Source of the DNA: an uncultured Flavobacteriales bacterium
GTDB lineage: Bacteria; Bacteroidota; Bacteroidia; Flavobacteriales; UBA1820
Length of the DNA stretch: 47,188 nucleotides
NCBI GenBank assembly: GCA_959608625.1
Contig: CAUHQV010000018.1
Span: 1-47,188 of the forward strand
Direction: 5' to 3'
Positions 1 to 9,023 of the stretch are shown here, one piece after another. The notes beneath the pieces are model-generated. The model did no database searches. It saw nothing but the letters and a program-made list of their open reading frames with translations, and was not told where the DNA came from. The first letter of the stretch is position 1; each line of letters begins with the position of its first letter. Position numbers and translations under genes: made by a program.

Positions 1-308
1 TTCGATGCGGCACTCGTTCCGGAGCTTGAATTTCCAGCTCCCAGGCCGCCGGGAGTTGCGCTGCTTCCGATCTGAATATCGGTATTGAAAGATCCGCGCT
101 GAGGGGCGGCTTTCACGTCCCAACCTCTGCCATATCCATAGAACATAGATCTATAATAATATATGGAATGCTGGCGCAGGTTGGCCTCATTGGTCCAGAA
201 GTTGGAGTCATCGACAGAATCCAAAGGAGTTCTGTTGAGGAATTCCTTAGTACAACCTGTAACCAGGAGTGTAATAAGTACTATCGGTAAAAAGTATTTC
301 TTTTTCAT
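1..308 (-). CDS. SusD-like outer-membrane lipoprotein, N-terminal part (runs off window)
   Basis: The reading frame opens at the ATG read leftwards from 308 and stays open to the window edge (102 codons visible). It begins with a lysine-rich start, a short hydrophobic stretch and a lipobox (LVTGC), followed by KEFLNRTPLDSV, the usual start of mature SusD-family nutrient-binding lipoproteins. It begins 21 bases after the SusC stop, the normal susC-susD order, so the two should form one outer-membrane uptake complex in which SusD is the lid that captures a glycan or peptide. The substrate cannot be read from the sequence. The last visible residues are unusually rich in Gly, Ser and Ala, and the glycan-binding helical core lies outside the window. 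Confidence 0.85.
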   Translation of the reverse strand, partial: MKKKYFLPIVLITLLVTGCTKEFLNRTPLDSVDDSNFWTNEANLRQHSIYYYRSMFYGYGRGWDVKAAPQRGSFNTDIQIGSSATPGGLGAGNSSSGTSAAS

Positions 309-329
309 AATATTCCTATAAGTTTTATA

Positions 330-3300
330 TTATAGTGTAAGCTGAAGTCCTATGGTATAGTATTTCGGCAGCGGAGTAGTAACACCGAGCTGTCCTATTG
401 CATAGCCTGAACCAGCCGACATATTACCGGTATTGATTTCAGGGTCGATATCCACCTTCAGATTGTCGATCGTGAAGAGGTTTTCAACCGTGAAGTATGC
501 GCGAAGTCTGTTGATGCTGACTTTCTTGGTGAGGCGCTGCGGGATGGTGTACCCGATGGTGAGCTGTTTGAGACGCAGGTAAGCCATGTTCAGCAGGTAC
601 TTGTCGTTCTGCTGCCAGTTGCCGTTCGTATAGTCTTCGCGAGACATTGAGTTTACGTTCGGCCAGTAGGCGTTAGGATTCTCTGCGCTCCAGATATTGG
701 TGATGATCTTGGTAGAAGCACCGTTACCGAGCTCAGGAGCCGGCGATACCAGCGGTCCGCGGGACCAAGAATCGCGTTTTCCGATACCCTGGAAGAACAG
801 AGCGAGGTCGAATCCTTTCCAGTTCAGGTCTACGCGGAAGCTGTATTCCCATCTGGGCATCAGGTTACCAATCACTTCACGGTCTCCCGGATCCTCTATA
901 GTACCCGAACCTCCGTTGATGTCGCCATCGTTATCCAGGTCTTTGTACTTGATCATACCCGGACGCGGAGCAGCCAAGTTGCTCTGGCTGTTATAACCGG
1001 GTTTCAGGCGGTAAGCTTTGTTATAATACCAAATAGCGGTTTCTCCTTCAGGAACCGACTGACCGCTGTAGTTGGCGATTTCTACGAAGTCGTTCAGCTG
1101 ATACAGACGGTCATATTTGTAACCCCAGATTTCTCCGTAGGTCTGCCCCGTATACCAGGCGCTGCCTGATACAAGTGAGTTGAACGCATGGGTATCCGCA
1201 TCTACGTATTTAAGGATCTTGGTCACTGCATCGGATACACCTGCCGTAACGGACATGTTCAGGCCGTTCTTAAAGGTGTGGTTGAAGTCCAGGGCCAATT
1301 CGAAACCGTTGGTGCGCATAGTACCGTTGTTTCCTTTCGGAACAGTACCGCCGAAAGTAGCCGGCATGGTTTCACCCGGCACGAACATATCGGTCGTCTT
1401 CTTGTTGTACCAGTCGAAAGAAACACCGACCTTATTTTTCCAGAAACGGGCATCCATACCGAAGCCCAGCGTGGAAATACGCTCCCAGGTCACGTCGCTA
1501 CGGACGTCGCTCGGGCTGCCGTAAGTTTCGAACGGGGTCGTTCCGTTATAGTTACCCCAAGGAGCATTGACCGTATCGGTCGTGTACTTGGTCAACGTCG
1601 GGATATAGTTGCTGGAGCCAATGGCTTCGTTACCCAGCGTACCGTAGCTGGCACGGAATTTGAGGAACGATACCACACTCTTGATGCCCTGGAAGTAGTT
1701 TTCTTCGGTAATGATATAAGCCAGAGATCCGGATGGGAAGAATTTCCATCTCATGTTTTCCGGGTATTTCGAGGTAGCGTCGTAACGGCCATTCAGCTGA
1801 ATGATCCACTTGTTTTTCCAAACATAGTCCAAACGGGCAAAATAGCCGACTGCAGAGTTCCAGGTACGGCTGCCGTTAGCCTGCATATCTCCGGAGGCCA
1901 GGTTGAAGTAAGGACGATCGACATAAATCAGACCGAATTTCTTCGAGTTGTTCATGTAGTAACGATAGCTCGACGTGTTGAGCCCGACCATAGCCTGGAA
2001 ATCATGGTCACCCCATGTGCGGTGGTAAGCGGTCTTAGCCGTAAGTTCCACACGGTCGGAGTGAGCGGATTGTTCCCGTACATAGTCCGTACCAGCACCT
2101 TTCTCGGTAACCATACGGTAGTCCCATCCTTTTTCCTGGGTAGCACCTTCCGTGCCGGCAGGTACGATCTCTCCGTATTTGTTACGGTAAATAGGAGCTC
2201 CGTTTTCATCGGTAATATCTACGTTGGCAGCAGACCAGGTGTCGACATAGCTTCTCCAATATCCCGGATAATACAGGAAACGGTTGTCGGATACGTAAGT
2301 TACGTCGATATCGGCCGTCCATCCTTTCAGCAGGGTCAGCGTACCACCGATATTGGCGGTAAGGTTCTGCTTGGTATCGGTCATAACACCGGACTGTTCC
2401 ATTTCGGAACGGGCGTCACGCGTATTGTAACCATTCCACAGAGCACCCTGCGGGTAATACTGGCTCCAACGGAGGGCATACCACAGTGCGTCGTTAGAAA
2501 CGCCATCCTGGTTGTTGGGGTATTCTTTTTCGGTCTTGGCATATCTCATAGAAGCACGGGCCGTAAAGAATTTATTGACCTTCGTGGTAAGGGATATGGA
2601 AATGTTGTAAACCGCAAAGTTATCCTTCGATACATCCAGGAAACCTACCTGGTTGGTGTAACCCAAACCGATGTTGTAGGTCGTATTTCCGGTGTTTCCG
2701 GAAATGGAGATGTTTTGTTTGATCGTAGGAGCGGAATCCTTGTAGATGGACTCATATACGTCGTACGTTCTGTAGGCGAGGTTCATCATGGTAGAGGTAC
2801 CACGGGTCGTCTTGGTTTCCCAGTCACGGCCGTATACCATCGGTTCGAAGGTGCTCATGCCACCGTACTCGTTCTGCCACCATTTAGCTCTCTCGAGTTC
2901 GTCGAGAGCCATATACCAGTAGAAACCAACGTAACTGTTCGTTTGGTCGGCACCGCCGGAGGCCATGCTACGACGGCTCAGCGTATAGTCGTTGAAGTAC
3001 TGATATGCTTCAATAGCACCCAGTTTAGGCATTTGAGTCGGTTTTCTGAAAGCGACAGAACCCTGATAGGTCACACTTACCGAACCAACCGGTTTCTCAG
3101 AACCGTTTTTGGTCTTGATAAGAATCACACCATTGGCAGCTTTCGTTCCGTAGACAGAAGCCGAAGCAGCATCCTTCAGGATGGAGATGGACTCTACGTC
3201 ATCGGGGTTAAGCAGCGTGATGGTAGGAATAGGCACGTTGTCCACCAGGATCAGCGGGTCGCTGGCACTACCGGTTACAGAAGAAATCTGTCCACGGATA

Positions 3301-3788
3301 CGGAACTTAGGATCGCTACCGAGTTCACCGTTGGCGATGGTAACGTTAAGTCCCGGGGTGGTTCCCTGAAGGGCGCGGCCGATGTCGGGAAGAGGACGGC
3401 TGTCCACCGCCTTTGCTACGTCCACAGTTGCCACGGCAGCGGAAAGGTTCTCTTTCTTCTGCGTACCGTAACCGATCACAACCACGTCTTGCAGCATTTC
3501 TGCATCCTGGTTGAGCTGTATGGTCACCGTAGCTCCAGGCTGAACGTTTACCACCTTAGTTTTGTACCCCACGAAAGACACCTGAATCTGCGTCTTTCCT
3601 GCGGGCAGGGTAAGGGTGAAGTCTCCATCGAAATTTGTCGATGTTCCAACACCTTTTACACCGGGTACAGCGATATTCGCTCCGGGAATGGTTTCCTTCG
3701 TCTGTGCGTCGATAACCTTTCCCTTGATTGCCTGCCCCCAAGAAACTATTGAGAACAGACAAAAGATTAATAATATTAAACGCTTCAT
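330..3788 (-). CDS. SusC-family TonB-dependent outer-membrane transporter
   Basis: This 1152-residue protein is of normal size for a SusC/RagA porin. It has a signal peptide (about residues 1-19), a carboxypeptidase-regulatory-like beta-sandwich (about 20-95), a TonB-box region and plug starting near VVVIGYGTQKKENL, then a long 22-strand-type barrel. It lacks an N-terminal STN domain, so direct signalling to an anti-sigma factor is not expected. The plug motif DPLILVDNVPI and the segment ILKDAASASVYGTKAANGV are family hallmarks. It lies between an upstream phosphoesterase/propeller gene (46-base gap) and a downstream SusD gene, presumably one transcript. It should import an oligomer bound by SusD, powered by TonB. 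No glycosidase is linked to it on this side, so the substrate is unknown. Confidence 0.95.
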   Translation of the reverse strand: MKRLILLIFCLFSIVSWGQAIKGKVIDAQTKETIPGANIAVPGVKGVGTSTNFDGDFTLTLPAGKTQIQVSFVGYKTKVVNVQPGATVTIQLNQDAEMLQDVVVIGYGTQKKENLSAAVATVDVAKAVDSRPLPDIGRALQGTTPGLNVTIANGELGSDPKFRIRGQISSVTGSASDPLILVDNVPIPTITLLNPDDVESISILKDAASASVYGTKAANGVILIKTKNGSEKPVGSVSVTYQGSVAFRKPTQMPKLGAIEAYQYFNDYTLSRRSMASGGADQTNSYVGFYWYMALDELERAKWWQNEYGGMSTFEPMVYGRDWETKTTRGTSTMMNLAYRTYDVYESIYKDSAPTIKQNISISGNTGNTTYNIGLGYTNQVGFLDVSKDNFAVYNISISLTTKVNKFFTARASMRYAKTEKEYPNNQDGVSNDALWYALRWSQYYPQGALWNGYNTRDARSEMEQSGVMTDTKQNLTANIGGTLTLLKGWTADIDVTYVSDNRFLYYPGYWRSYVDTWSAANVDITDENGAPIYRNKYGEIVPAGTEGATQEKGWDYRMVTEKGAGTDYVREQSAHSDRVELTAKTAYHRTWGDHDFQAMVGLNTSSYRYYMNNSKKFGLIYVDRPYFNLASGDMQANGSRTWNSAVGYFARLDYVWKNKWIIQLNGRYDATSKYPENMRWKFFPSGSLAYIITEENYFQGIKSVVSFLKFRASYGTLGNEAIGSSNYIPTLTKYTTDTVNAPWGNYNGTTPFETYGSPSDVRSDVTWERISTLGFGMDARFWKNKVGVSFDWYNKKTTDMFVPGETMPATFGGTVPKGNNGTMRTNGFELALDFNHTFKNGLNMSVTAGVSDAVTKILKYVDADTHAFNSLVSGSAWYTGQTYGEIWGYKYDRLYQLNDFVEIANYSGQSVPEGETAIWYYNKAYRLKPGYNSQSNLAAPRPGMIKYKDLDNDGDINGGSGTIEDPGDREVIGNLMPRWEYSFRVDLNWKGFDLALFFQGIGKRDSWSRGPLVSPAPELGNGASTKIITNIWSAENPNAYWPNVNSMSREDYTNGNWQQNDKYLLNMAYLRLKQLTIGYTIPQRLTKKVSINRLRAYFTVENLFTIDNLKVDIDPEINTGNMSAGSGYAIGQLGVTTPLPKYYTIGLQLTL

Positions 3789-3834
3789 TAGTGTAAGTTT
3801 TTAACTTAAATAATTTGGAAAGTGTTGATTTTCA

Positions 3835-5709
3835 TTATAATATTTCCATTGGATCTATTGATAGTATCCGTCCCTCTATCAGAGTTATCCACGCTCTTCC
3901 ATCAGGTCCTTCCACTATCTTGTTCGCGGCGGAATTACCCGCATCGAACGTCCATTTTACGGCCCCGGTCTTACCGTCCACCGCAAATACCTGTCCGCGT
4001 CTGTTGGTCAGGAAAACGATCCCGTTTTCCATCTCGGCAGGCGGACACGGAGTGTGTTCGTAGCCGTATTTGCAATCCGAAGCCCAGACTTGCTCGAAAT
4101 CGTCCGAAACAGCGGATGCGCAAATAAGCACATCATTCATGGTTTTTGCGTACACTCTCTCCCCGTCCTTTGACAGACAAAGAGATTCGCGTACCTTATT
4201 AAGGTTTGTTCTCCAAAGTTGTTCTCCGTCGGCAAGATTTATCGCCGTCATTCTGTTGTCGGGTGCTACAATGATCACCTTTCCATGACTTACCACCGGA
4301 ACTACGTTGCCGGGAGAATAAAGTTTCTGAGCACTGCCGTTGGTCCACTTCCACGCCACATCGCCCGTATTGGCATCGATGCAGTAGAGGTATTTATCCC
4401 AACAACCTGCCAGAATTTTGTCTCCGGCTATAGTGGGGCGGCCTTGGAAAAGACCGTCGCCAATTTTCTTTTTCCATTCTATGCGGCCGTTCTTGCAGTT
4501 GAATTTCACGAATTCACCGAAACTGCCACCTATATATCCGTATCCTTTTTCATCGGCCACTCCGTCTCCGGGAACCGCAGAGCCCATATTGAAACTCCAT
4601 AACTTTTTCCCGTTCTTTCGGTTATAACCGGCCACTTCGCCGTCCGAATTGGCCGACACGACTACTCCCGCCCCCATAAAAGGAGTGGAATAGATCGTAC
4701 TGCCTTTATCGGTGGCCCAAAGGATCTTTTTAGTCTTTATATCAAGGCATTTAAGCTGTCCTTCGGAAGTCCCATACACAATTGTATGATCCGAAGGGAA
4801 GCAAACTCCCGTATATACGGAAGCCGAATCCTGGTAAGAAAAAGGAACTCTTACCGGATCGTTCTGCGGCGCGTGGTAAACGCCCTCGAAAACCTCGCCC
4901 ACGCCCGAACGGTCACCTGTCTGGGGGATAACCCAGCCGAGCTCTTCCGCATATCCGTTTTTTTCCTGGTGCTTAGCGATACGGATAGAATCCGTAGTAA
5001 ATACCACGGAATTGTAAACTCCGTTATCTGCCGGCTTACCCAACATCGTGGTAGCCATAAAACCAGGAATTCCATCATAATTCCGCAACTGGAATACATG
5101 ATGGTGTCCGTTTATATGTAGAACCGTATTGTATTTCTTGAGAATGTTAACTACATCCTTGTAGTTGGAAAGGCCTTCGCCCAAAGGATAGTGGGCGACC
5201 GATACCACTTTTTTACCCAGCTTATAACGCTTGGAAAGCTCCTGATCCAGCCAGATGATATCCTCTTTCTTCACAGCCCCGTCTCCCATTTTCATGTAAG
5301 GGCCTGTAGAGTAGCCTATAAAAATATAATCGCCCGCCTCGACAACGAAACGGTCGTTCTTCCAAAGTTTGATGATAGTCTGGCAGGCACTCTCCGACCA
5401 GTTGGTCTCGTGGTTGCCCGGCACAAAGAAATAAGGCACCCTGAGGGCCTTTAACTTATTGTATACATTTTCGAGTTCGGCATCCGAACCCACATTGGAT
5501 ACGTCTCCGTCCACAATAACGAAAGCATAGTCCGACTTGTTCACATTCTCGACCGCCTGCGTCAGATTTTCATCCGCAGGGGCTCCCGGAGATATGTGCA
5601 AATCGGTAAATACCGCTACCCGCAACGTATCGCCAGCCTGTATCTGCGCCCCAAGGCACAGAGAAACAAGCGAGAGAATAAATAAGAACAAACCTTTTAA
5701 ACCTCTCAT
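3835..5709 (-). CDS. Secreted calcineurin-like phosphoesterase with C-terminal PQQ-type beta-propeller
   Basis: This 624-residue protein starts with a signal peptide ending near CLGAQ. Residues about 28-260 form a metallophosphoesterase domain: FTDLHIS, VDGDVSN, PGNHETN, a later AHYPLGE and INGHHH supply the expected Asp/His/Asn metal ligands. Residues about 300-620 contain repeated strands of the type GKKLWSF, GDVAWKW, GEQLWRT and GAVKWTF, the signature of a PQQ-like (quinoprotein) eight-bladed propeller. It is the first gene of the susC-susD operon (46-base gap), so it probably removes a phosphate or phosphodiester from the ligand of that system, or senses it, in the periplasm or at the surface. 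The propeller may be a binding module rather than a PQQ enzyme. The substrate is unknown. Confidence 0.85.
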   Translation of the reverse strand: MRGLKGLFLFILSLVSLCLGAQIQAGDTLRVAVFTDLHISPGAPADENLTQAVENVNKSDYAFVIVDGDVSNVGSDAELENVYNKLKALRVPYFFVPGNHETNWSESACQTIIKLWKNDRFVVEAGDYIFIGYSTGPYMKMGDGAVKKEDIIWLDQELSKRYKLGKKVVSVAHYPLGEGLSNYKDVVNILKKYNTVLHINGHHHVFQLRNYDGIPGFMATTMLGKPADNGVYNSVVFTTDSIRIAKHQEKNGYAEELGWVIPQTGDRSGVGEVFEGVYHAPQNDPVRVPFSYQDSASVYTGVCFPSDHTIVYGTSEGQLKCLDIKTKKILWATDKGSTIYSTPFMGAGVVVSANSDGEVAGYNRKNGKKLWSFNMGSAVPGDGVADEKGYGYIGGSFGEFVKFNCKNGRIEWKKKIGDGLFQGRPTIAGDKILAGCWDKYLYCIDANTGDVAWKWTNGSAQKLYSPGNVVPVVSHGKVIIVAPDNRMTAINLADGEQLWRTNLNKVRESLCLSKDGERVYAKTMNDVLICASAVSDDFEQVWASDCKYGYEHTPCPPAEMENGIVFLTNRRGQVFAVDGKTGAVKWTFDAGNSAANKIVEGPDGRAWITLIEGRILSIDPMEIL

Positions 5710-6095
5710 TGTGTTATACTTATGTTAAAATACACACCAGACTATATCCTGAACAAACCATGAACACTTTACAGAATACTGTCTGAACAAAGATACATCT
5801 TAAAATGTAATTAATACACCATAAGAGTTCCGGTGTTTAAAAATTTAAGTATTTTTTCGACAAAAACACAATATTAACACACAAACAATCATAATTAACT
5901 ATTGTAACACTGTTAAAGTGCATGTTTATCTGTTATTTGAAATGTTAAAACGGTTAAATTCCTGTTGCAAGGACATACAAAACGAAGCAAAAGGGAAAAT
6001 CGACCACGATATCGGCTGAAAATCAGACTCATAAAAGATAGTGTATAAGGATACTTTTCCGGCAAAGACGATCGGGCAATATCTCCGTAAAAAAT
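5710..6095. other. AT-rich intergenic region between phosphoesterase operon and LytTR gene
   Basis: The 386 bases between two minus-strand genes are AT-rich, with many short A and T runs and no convincing ORF, RNA gene or strong hairpin. The region must hold the promoter and leader of the phosphoesterase-susC-susD operon; a -7-like element lies at 5788-5795. The end of the LytTR gene shows no clear intrinsic terminator. Confidence 0.5.
5788..5795 (-). promoter_or_regulatory. Candidate -7 element for phosphoesterase-susC-susD operon
   Basis: Read on the minus strand this is TATCTTTG, matching the Bacteroidetes sigma-70 -7 consensus TAnnTTTG, 78 bases ahead of the first start codon at 5709. 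No good -33 TTTG lies at 19-21 bases upstream, so the call is tentative. Confidence 0.3.
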
Positions 6096-6797
6096 CTACC
6101 TGAAATTTTTTAGCGGGCTATCGGCAAAATACTTCCGGGTGACCGGCAGCCTGATCCCCATTATCTCGACCTGATTGCCATCGAACCAGTCTATCTTGTC
6201 GATAGCCACCGTATAAGAACGGTGTACCCGTACAAATCGCCCGGCAGGCAGGGACGCCGTAAAATTCCCAAGCGTATTGTAAACCAGAAAACTTTTCTTT
6301 TCGCAAACGACTTTAATATAATCCTTTACACTCTCTACATAATATATATCCTCAAATGGGAGTCGGAGGAACTTTTTATTCACTTTAATAAATGTGTATT
6401 CTTTTGGAGGCCCAGCCATTTGCCGGGCAGAATAAAAAGACATTTGTTTTTTTAGGCGTTCCAGACAGAGAAAAAACCGTTCCGGGTTGCATGGCATCAC
6501 CAGATAATCGGATACCACCGGGACTTCATAGCTTTTAGCCGCATATCTCCCGTCGGCCGATGTAACGACTACCGGAGGAATATTCTCTATCGATGTTTTT
6601 AGAAGAGGGAGAAAATCCGTGCGGGACACTATCCGGTCGTCGATAAAAAGGACGTCCGCCTGAGCCGGGCCGGCCGAAAGCCACTGTGGGAAATCGGGAA
6701 AAGCGGCGGAAACGGAAAAATCAGGAATGTCCCCGAAAAAATCTTTCAGGGCTTCGATCCACAAAGGATTGGATGACAAAACGATAACATCTTTCAT
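6096..6797 (-). CDS. LytTR-type DNA-binding regulator with degenerate receiver domain
   Basis: This 233-residue protein has an N-terminal receiver-like fold (about 1-120) and a C-terminal LytTR DNA-binding domain (about 130-230), recognisable from LPFEDIYYVESVKDYIKV and GRFVRVHRSYTVAIDKI. LytTR regulators usually bind paired direct repeats upstream of target genes. The receiver keeps a possible phospho-acceptor Asp53 (LFIDD) and Thr79, but the acidic pair that normally ends strand 1 is replaced by Ser8-Ser9, and the conserved Lys of strand 5 is Met101. It may therefore work without classical phosphorylation. No histidine kinase lies beside it. It is transcribed away from the amino-sugar cassette at 7005, whose promoter region it borders, but whether it controls that cassette or the SusCD operon cannot be told. 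Confidence 0.85.
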   Translation of the reverse strand: MKDVIVLSSNPLWIEALKDFFGDIPDFSVSAAFPDFPQWLSAGPAQADVLFIDDRIVSRTDFLPLLKTSIENIPPVVVTSADGRYAAKSYEVPVVSDYLVMPCNPERFFLCLERLKKQMSFYSARQMAGPPKEYTFIKVNKKFLRLPFEDIYYVESVKDYIKVVCEKKSFLVYNTLGNFTASLPAGRFVRVHRSYTVAIDKIDWFDGNQVEIMGIRLPVTRKYFADSPLKNFR

Positions 6798-6941
6798 AGT
6801 CGGCGGGATTTTTCCCGGTACAATTTACGATTATTTTAAATTATCCGTGCATTTGACGATGCTTAATCAACCCAATGGGCAGAAACAGGATTTTCACATA
6901 AGTATTTCCGTTTGTACAGATATTTATTGCAATAAAAGAGC

Positions 6942-6949
6942 TAAATTTG
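6942..6949 (+). promoter_or_regulatory. Candidate -7 element for acetyltransferase-deacetylase-GH9 operon
   Basis: TAAATTTG fits TAnnTTTG and lies 55 bases before the ATG at 7005, in the divergent intergenic region. A good -33 partner at 19-21 bases was not found; the nearest upstream TTTG is at 6911-6914, 27 bases away. Confidence 0.4.
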
Positions 6950-7004
6950 CCTGGAGTGTCCCCGGGACACCCATAGCGAATTCCTAACACATCGACCGAG
7001 AAAA

Positions 7005-8192
7005 ATGGAAAAGAAAGAGCGCATAAAGTCCATCGACGTACTGCGGGGGCTTACCGTCGCAACGATGATCATGGTAAACAACCCCGGTACATGGGGCGCG
7101 ATCTATCCTCCGTTAAAGCACGCTCCGTGGAGCGGGTGTACACCCACCGACCTGGTGTTCCCGTTCTTTATGTTCATCGTCGGGGCTTCGATGTGGTTCG
7201 TTTTCAGCAAAGCCGGTCATAAGTTCGCCGGCGGCCTTGGGAAAAAGGTGATCGTGCGCGCCGTGATGATCTATCTGGTGGGATTCCTTTTGGCTTGGTA
7301 CCCGTTTTTTAACATACCGATAGAAATGGCGCCGCATAGTTTTCTGGGCATTGAATTTTCTTTCCCCTCGATGAAAAATCTGGAGACGATCCGTATTATG
7401 GGGGTACTGCCCCGCATCGGGTTGGCCTACGGCCTGACCGGGCTGCTTATTTTGGGACTTAAGAAAGTAAAATATATCCTGATTGCCGCAGCAGTCATCT
7501 TGTTGGGATATTGGGCCTTGCTGCATATCTTCTATACCGGCGAAGGCTTCATGGAGCTCACGGGCAATGCCGCCCAGCGTTTCGACCTTTGGATACTGGG
7601 TGCTGCACATATGTATAAAGGATACGGGGAAGTATTCGATCCCGAAGGCCTGCTCTCCACCCTGCCGTCGATGGTGAATATCATTCTGGGATATATGGCC
7701 GGCCGTTGCATCGCCATGAATCAGGACAAACTGAAAGTGAGCCAGCAACTGATGTTCTGGGGCGCTATCGGGGTAATGGTTGCCTTGGCGTGGGATTACG
7801 CATTCCCTATCAACAAGCCGATGTGGAGCAGTTCGTACGTACTGTTCTCCTGCGGATGGGCCTCTATCCTGCTGGGCATGTTCATTTATATCATAGATGT
7901 GAAACGCAAAGACCGGTGGACCAACCCGGCTCTCGTATTCGGGATGAACCCGCTGTTCATCTTCGTGCTGGCCGGACTGGTAGCCAAAACACTCGCGATG
8001 ATAAAAGTACCGTACGACGGAGGAATGATCGCGATGCAGCCGTTTTTGTTCAAGACCATTTTCATCCCGTTGGGTTCGATCTTTACGGACGACCTGCGGT
8101 TGGCGTCGCTGTTCTTCGCCATTTTCTACATCGTGCTGTTCTGGCTGATCGCGCGCATCCTGTACGTGAAAAAAATATTCATAAAACTCTAA
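7005..8192 (+). CDS. HGSNAT/NagX-like membrane acyltransferase (DUF5009/DUF1624 type)
   Basis: This 395-residue multi-spanning membrane protein starts with RIKSIDVLRGLTVATMI and has about ten or eleven hydrophobic segments. The stretch around His39 (LKHAPWSGCTPTDLVFPFF) matches the active-site region of lysosomal heparan-alpha-glucosaminide N-acetyltransferase, where the equivalent His carries the acetyl group across the membrane; bacterial relatives include NagX from GlcNAc-utilisation loci. By that analogy it could use cytoplasmic acetyl-CoA to N-acetylate glucosamine ends in the periplasm. It is followed 13 bases later by a deacetylase gene and then a GH9 gene on the same strand. The substrate is inferred from family and neighbours only, and some relatives remain of unknown function. 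Confidence 0.85.
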   Translation: MEKKERIKSIDVLRGLTVATMIMVNNPGTWGAIYPPLKHAPWSGCTPTDLVFPFFMFIVGASMWFVFSKAGHKFAGGLGKKVIVRAVMIYLVGFLLAWYPFFNIPIEMAPHSFLGIEFSFPSMKNLETIRIMGVLPRIGLAYGLTGLLILGLKKVKYILIAAAVILLGYWALLHIFYTGEGFMELTGNAAQRFDLWILGAAHMYKGYGEVFDPEGLLSTLPSMVNIILGYMAGRCIAMNQDKLKVSQQLMFWGAIGVMVALAWDYAFPINKPMWSSSYVLFSCGWASILLGMFIYIIDVKRKDRWTNPALVFGMNPLFIFVLAGLVAKTLAMIKVPYDGGMIAMQPFLFKTIFIPLGSIFTDDLRLASLFFAIFYIVLFWLIARILYVKKIFIKL

Positions 8193-8205
8193 GTCTTTCA
8201 TCCGT

Positions 8206-8997
8206 ATGAAAAAACTTTTTCTTCTGTTACTCCTGCTCCCCTTGGGCCTTTGGGCGCAAAAGTCCAAAGTAGAGAATGCCGATGCCATGACATGGGTGGA
8301 AGGCGGGATCAACCGGGCGGATCGTTCCCAGAAAAAGATCACGCTGGTCTTTACGTCCGACGGATTTGTGGACGGCTACGAAACGATCAAATCCACCCTC
8401 AAAAAACACAATATAAAAGGCGCTTTCTTTTTTACGGGCAACTTTTACCGCATTCCAGCCTGTGCGGCGATGGTAAAAGCCCTGAAAAAAGACGGACATT
8501 ACCTGGGCCCTCACTCGGACAAACACCTTTTATGGTGCGCGTGGGAAAAACGCGACAGCCTGCTGGTAGACAAGATACAGGTATACAAGGATATCATGGA
8601 CAACTACGGCGAAATGGCCAAATTCGGCATCAAGCTTAAAAACGCCCCGTTCATGATCCCTCCGTATGAATATTACAACACGCAGACCGCCGTCTGGGCG
8701 AACGAACTGAGCGTACAATTGGTCAACTTTTCGCCGGGCACCAGTTCCAACGCGGACTATACGACCCCCGATGCCAAGAATTACCTCTCCAGCCAAACCA
8801 TTTACGACCGCATTCTGAAATACGAACAGGATCAGCCGGACGGCCTGAACGGATTCATGCTGATGGTACACTTCGGAGTAGATCCCCGGCGCACGGATAA
8901 ATTTTACGACCGGCTCGACGAGCTGATCACCGAACTCCAGTCCCGGGGGTACGAGTTCGTCCCTATCACCGATCAGATCAAACTAAAAAAGAAATAA
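8206..8997 (+). CDS. Secreted NodB-fold polysaccharide deacetylase, variant active site
   Basis: This 263-residue protein has a signal peptide ending near GLWAQ. It shows the NodB-fold (carbohydrate esterase 4-like) motifs: motif 1 as LVFTSDG, motif 2 as GPHSDKH with metal ligands His103 and His107, motif 3 as IPPYEYY, and a late LMVHFGV. In standard enzymes motif 1 is TFDDG; here the first Asp (the catalytic base) is replaced by Ser51 while the metal-binding Asp52 remains. It could be an amino-sugar deacetylase with an altered mechanism, or act on another substrate. It sits between the acetyltransferase (13-base gap) and the GH9 gene (26-base gap), which suggests it removes N-acetyl groups from GlcNAc-containing oligosaccharides before GH9 cleavage. 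Confidence 0.8.
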   Translation: MKKLFLLLLLLPLGLWAQKSKVENADAMTWVEGGINRADRSQKKITLVFTSDGFVDGYETIKSTLKKHNIKGAFFFTGNFYRIPACAAMVKALKKDGHYLGPHSDKHLLWCAWEKRDSLLVDKIQVYKDIMDNYGEMAKFGIKLKNAPFMIPPYEYYNTQTAVWANELSVQLVNFSPGTSSNADYTTPDAKNYLSSQTIYDRILKYEQDQPDGLNGFMLMVHFGVDPRRTDKFYDRLDELITELQSRGYEFVPITDQIKLKKK

Positions 8998-9023
8998 CCA
9001 CTTTATAATACTATCGACAAACA

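Noticed and set aside
1188..3752. An 854-codon plus-strand frame opposite the SusC gene
   Set aside because: It has low-complexity, Arg/Val/His-rich sequence with no domain and lies fully antisense to an unmistakable SusC; a shadow of codon bias.
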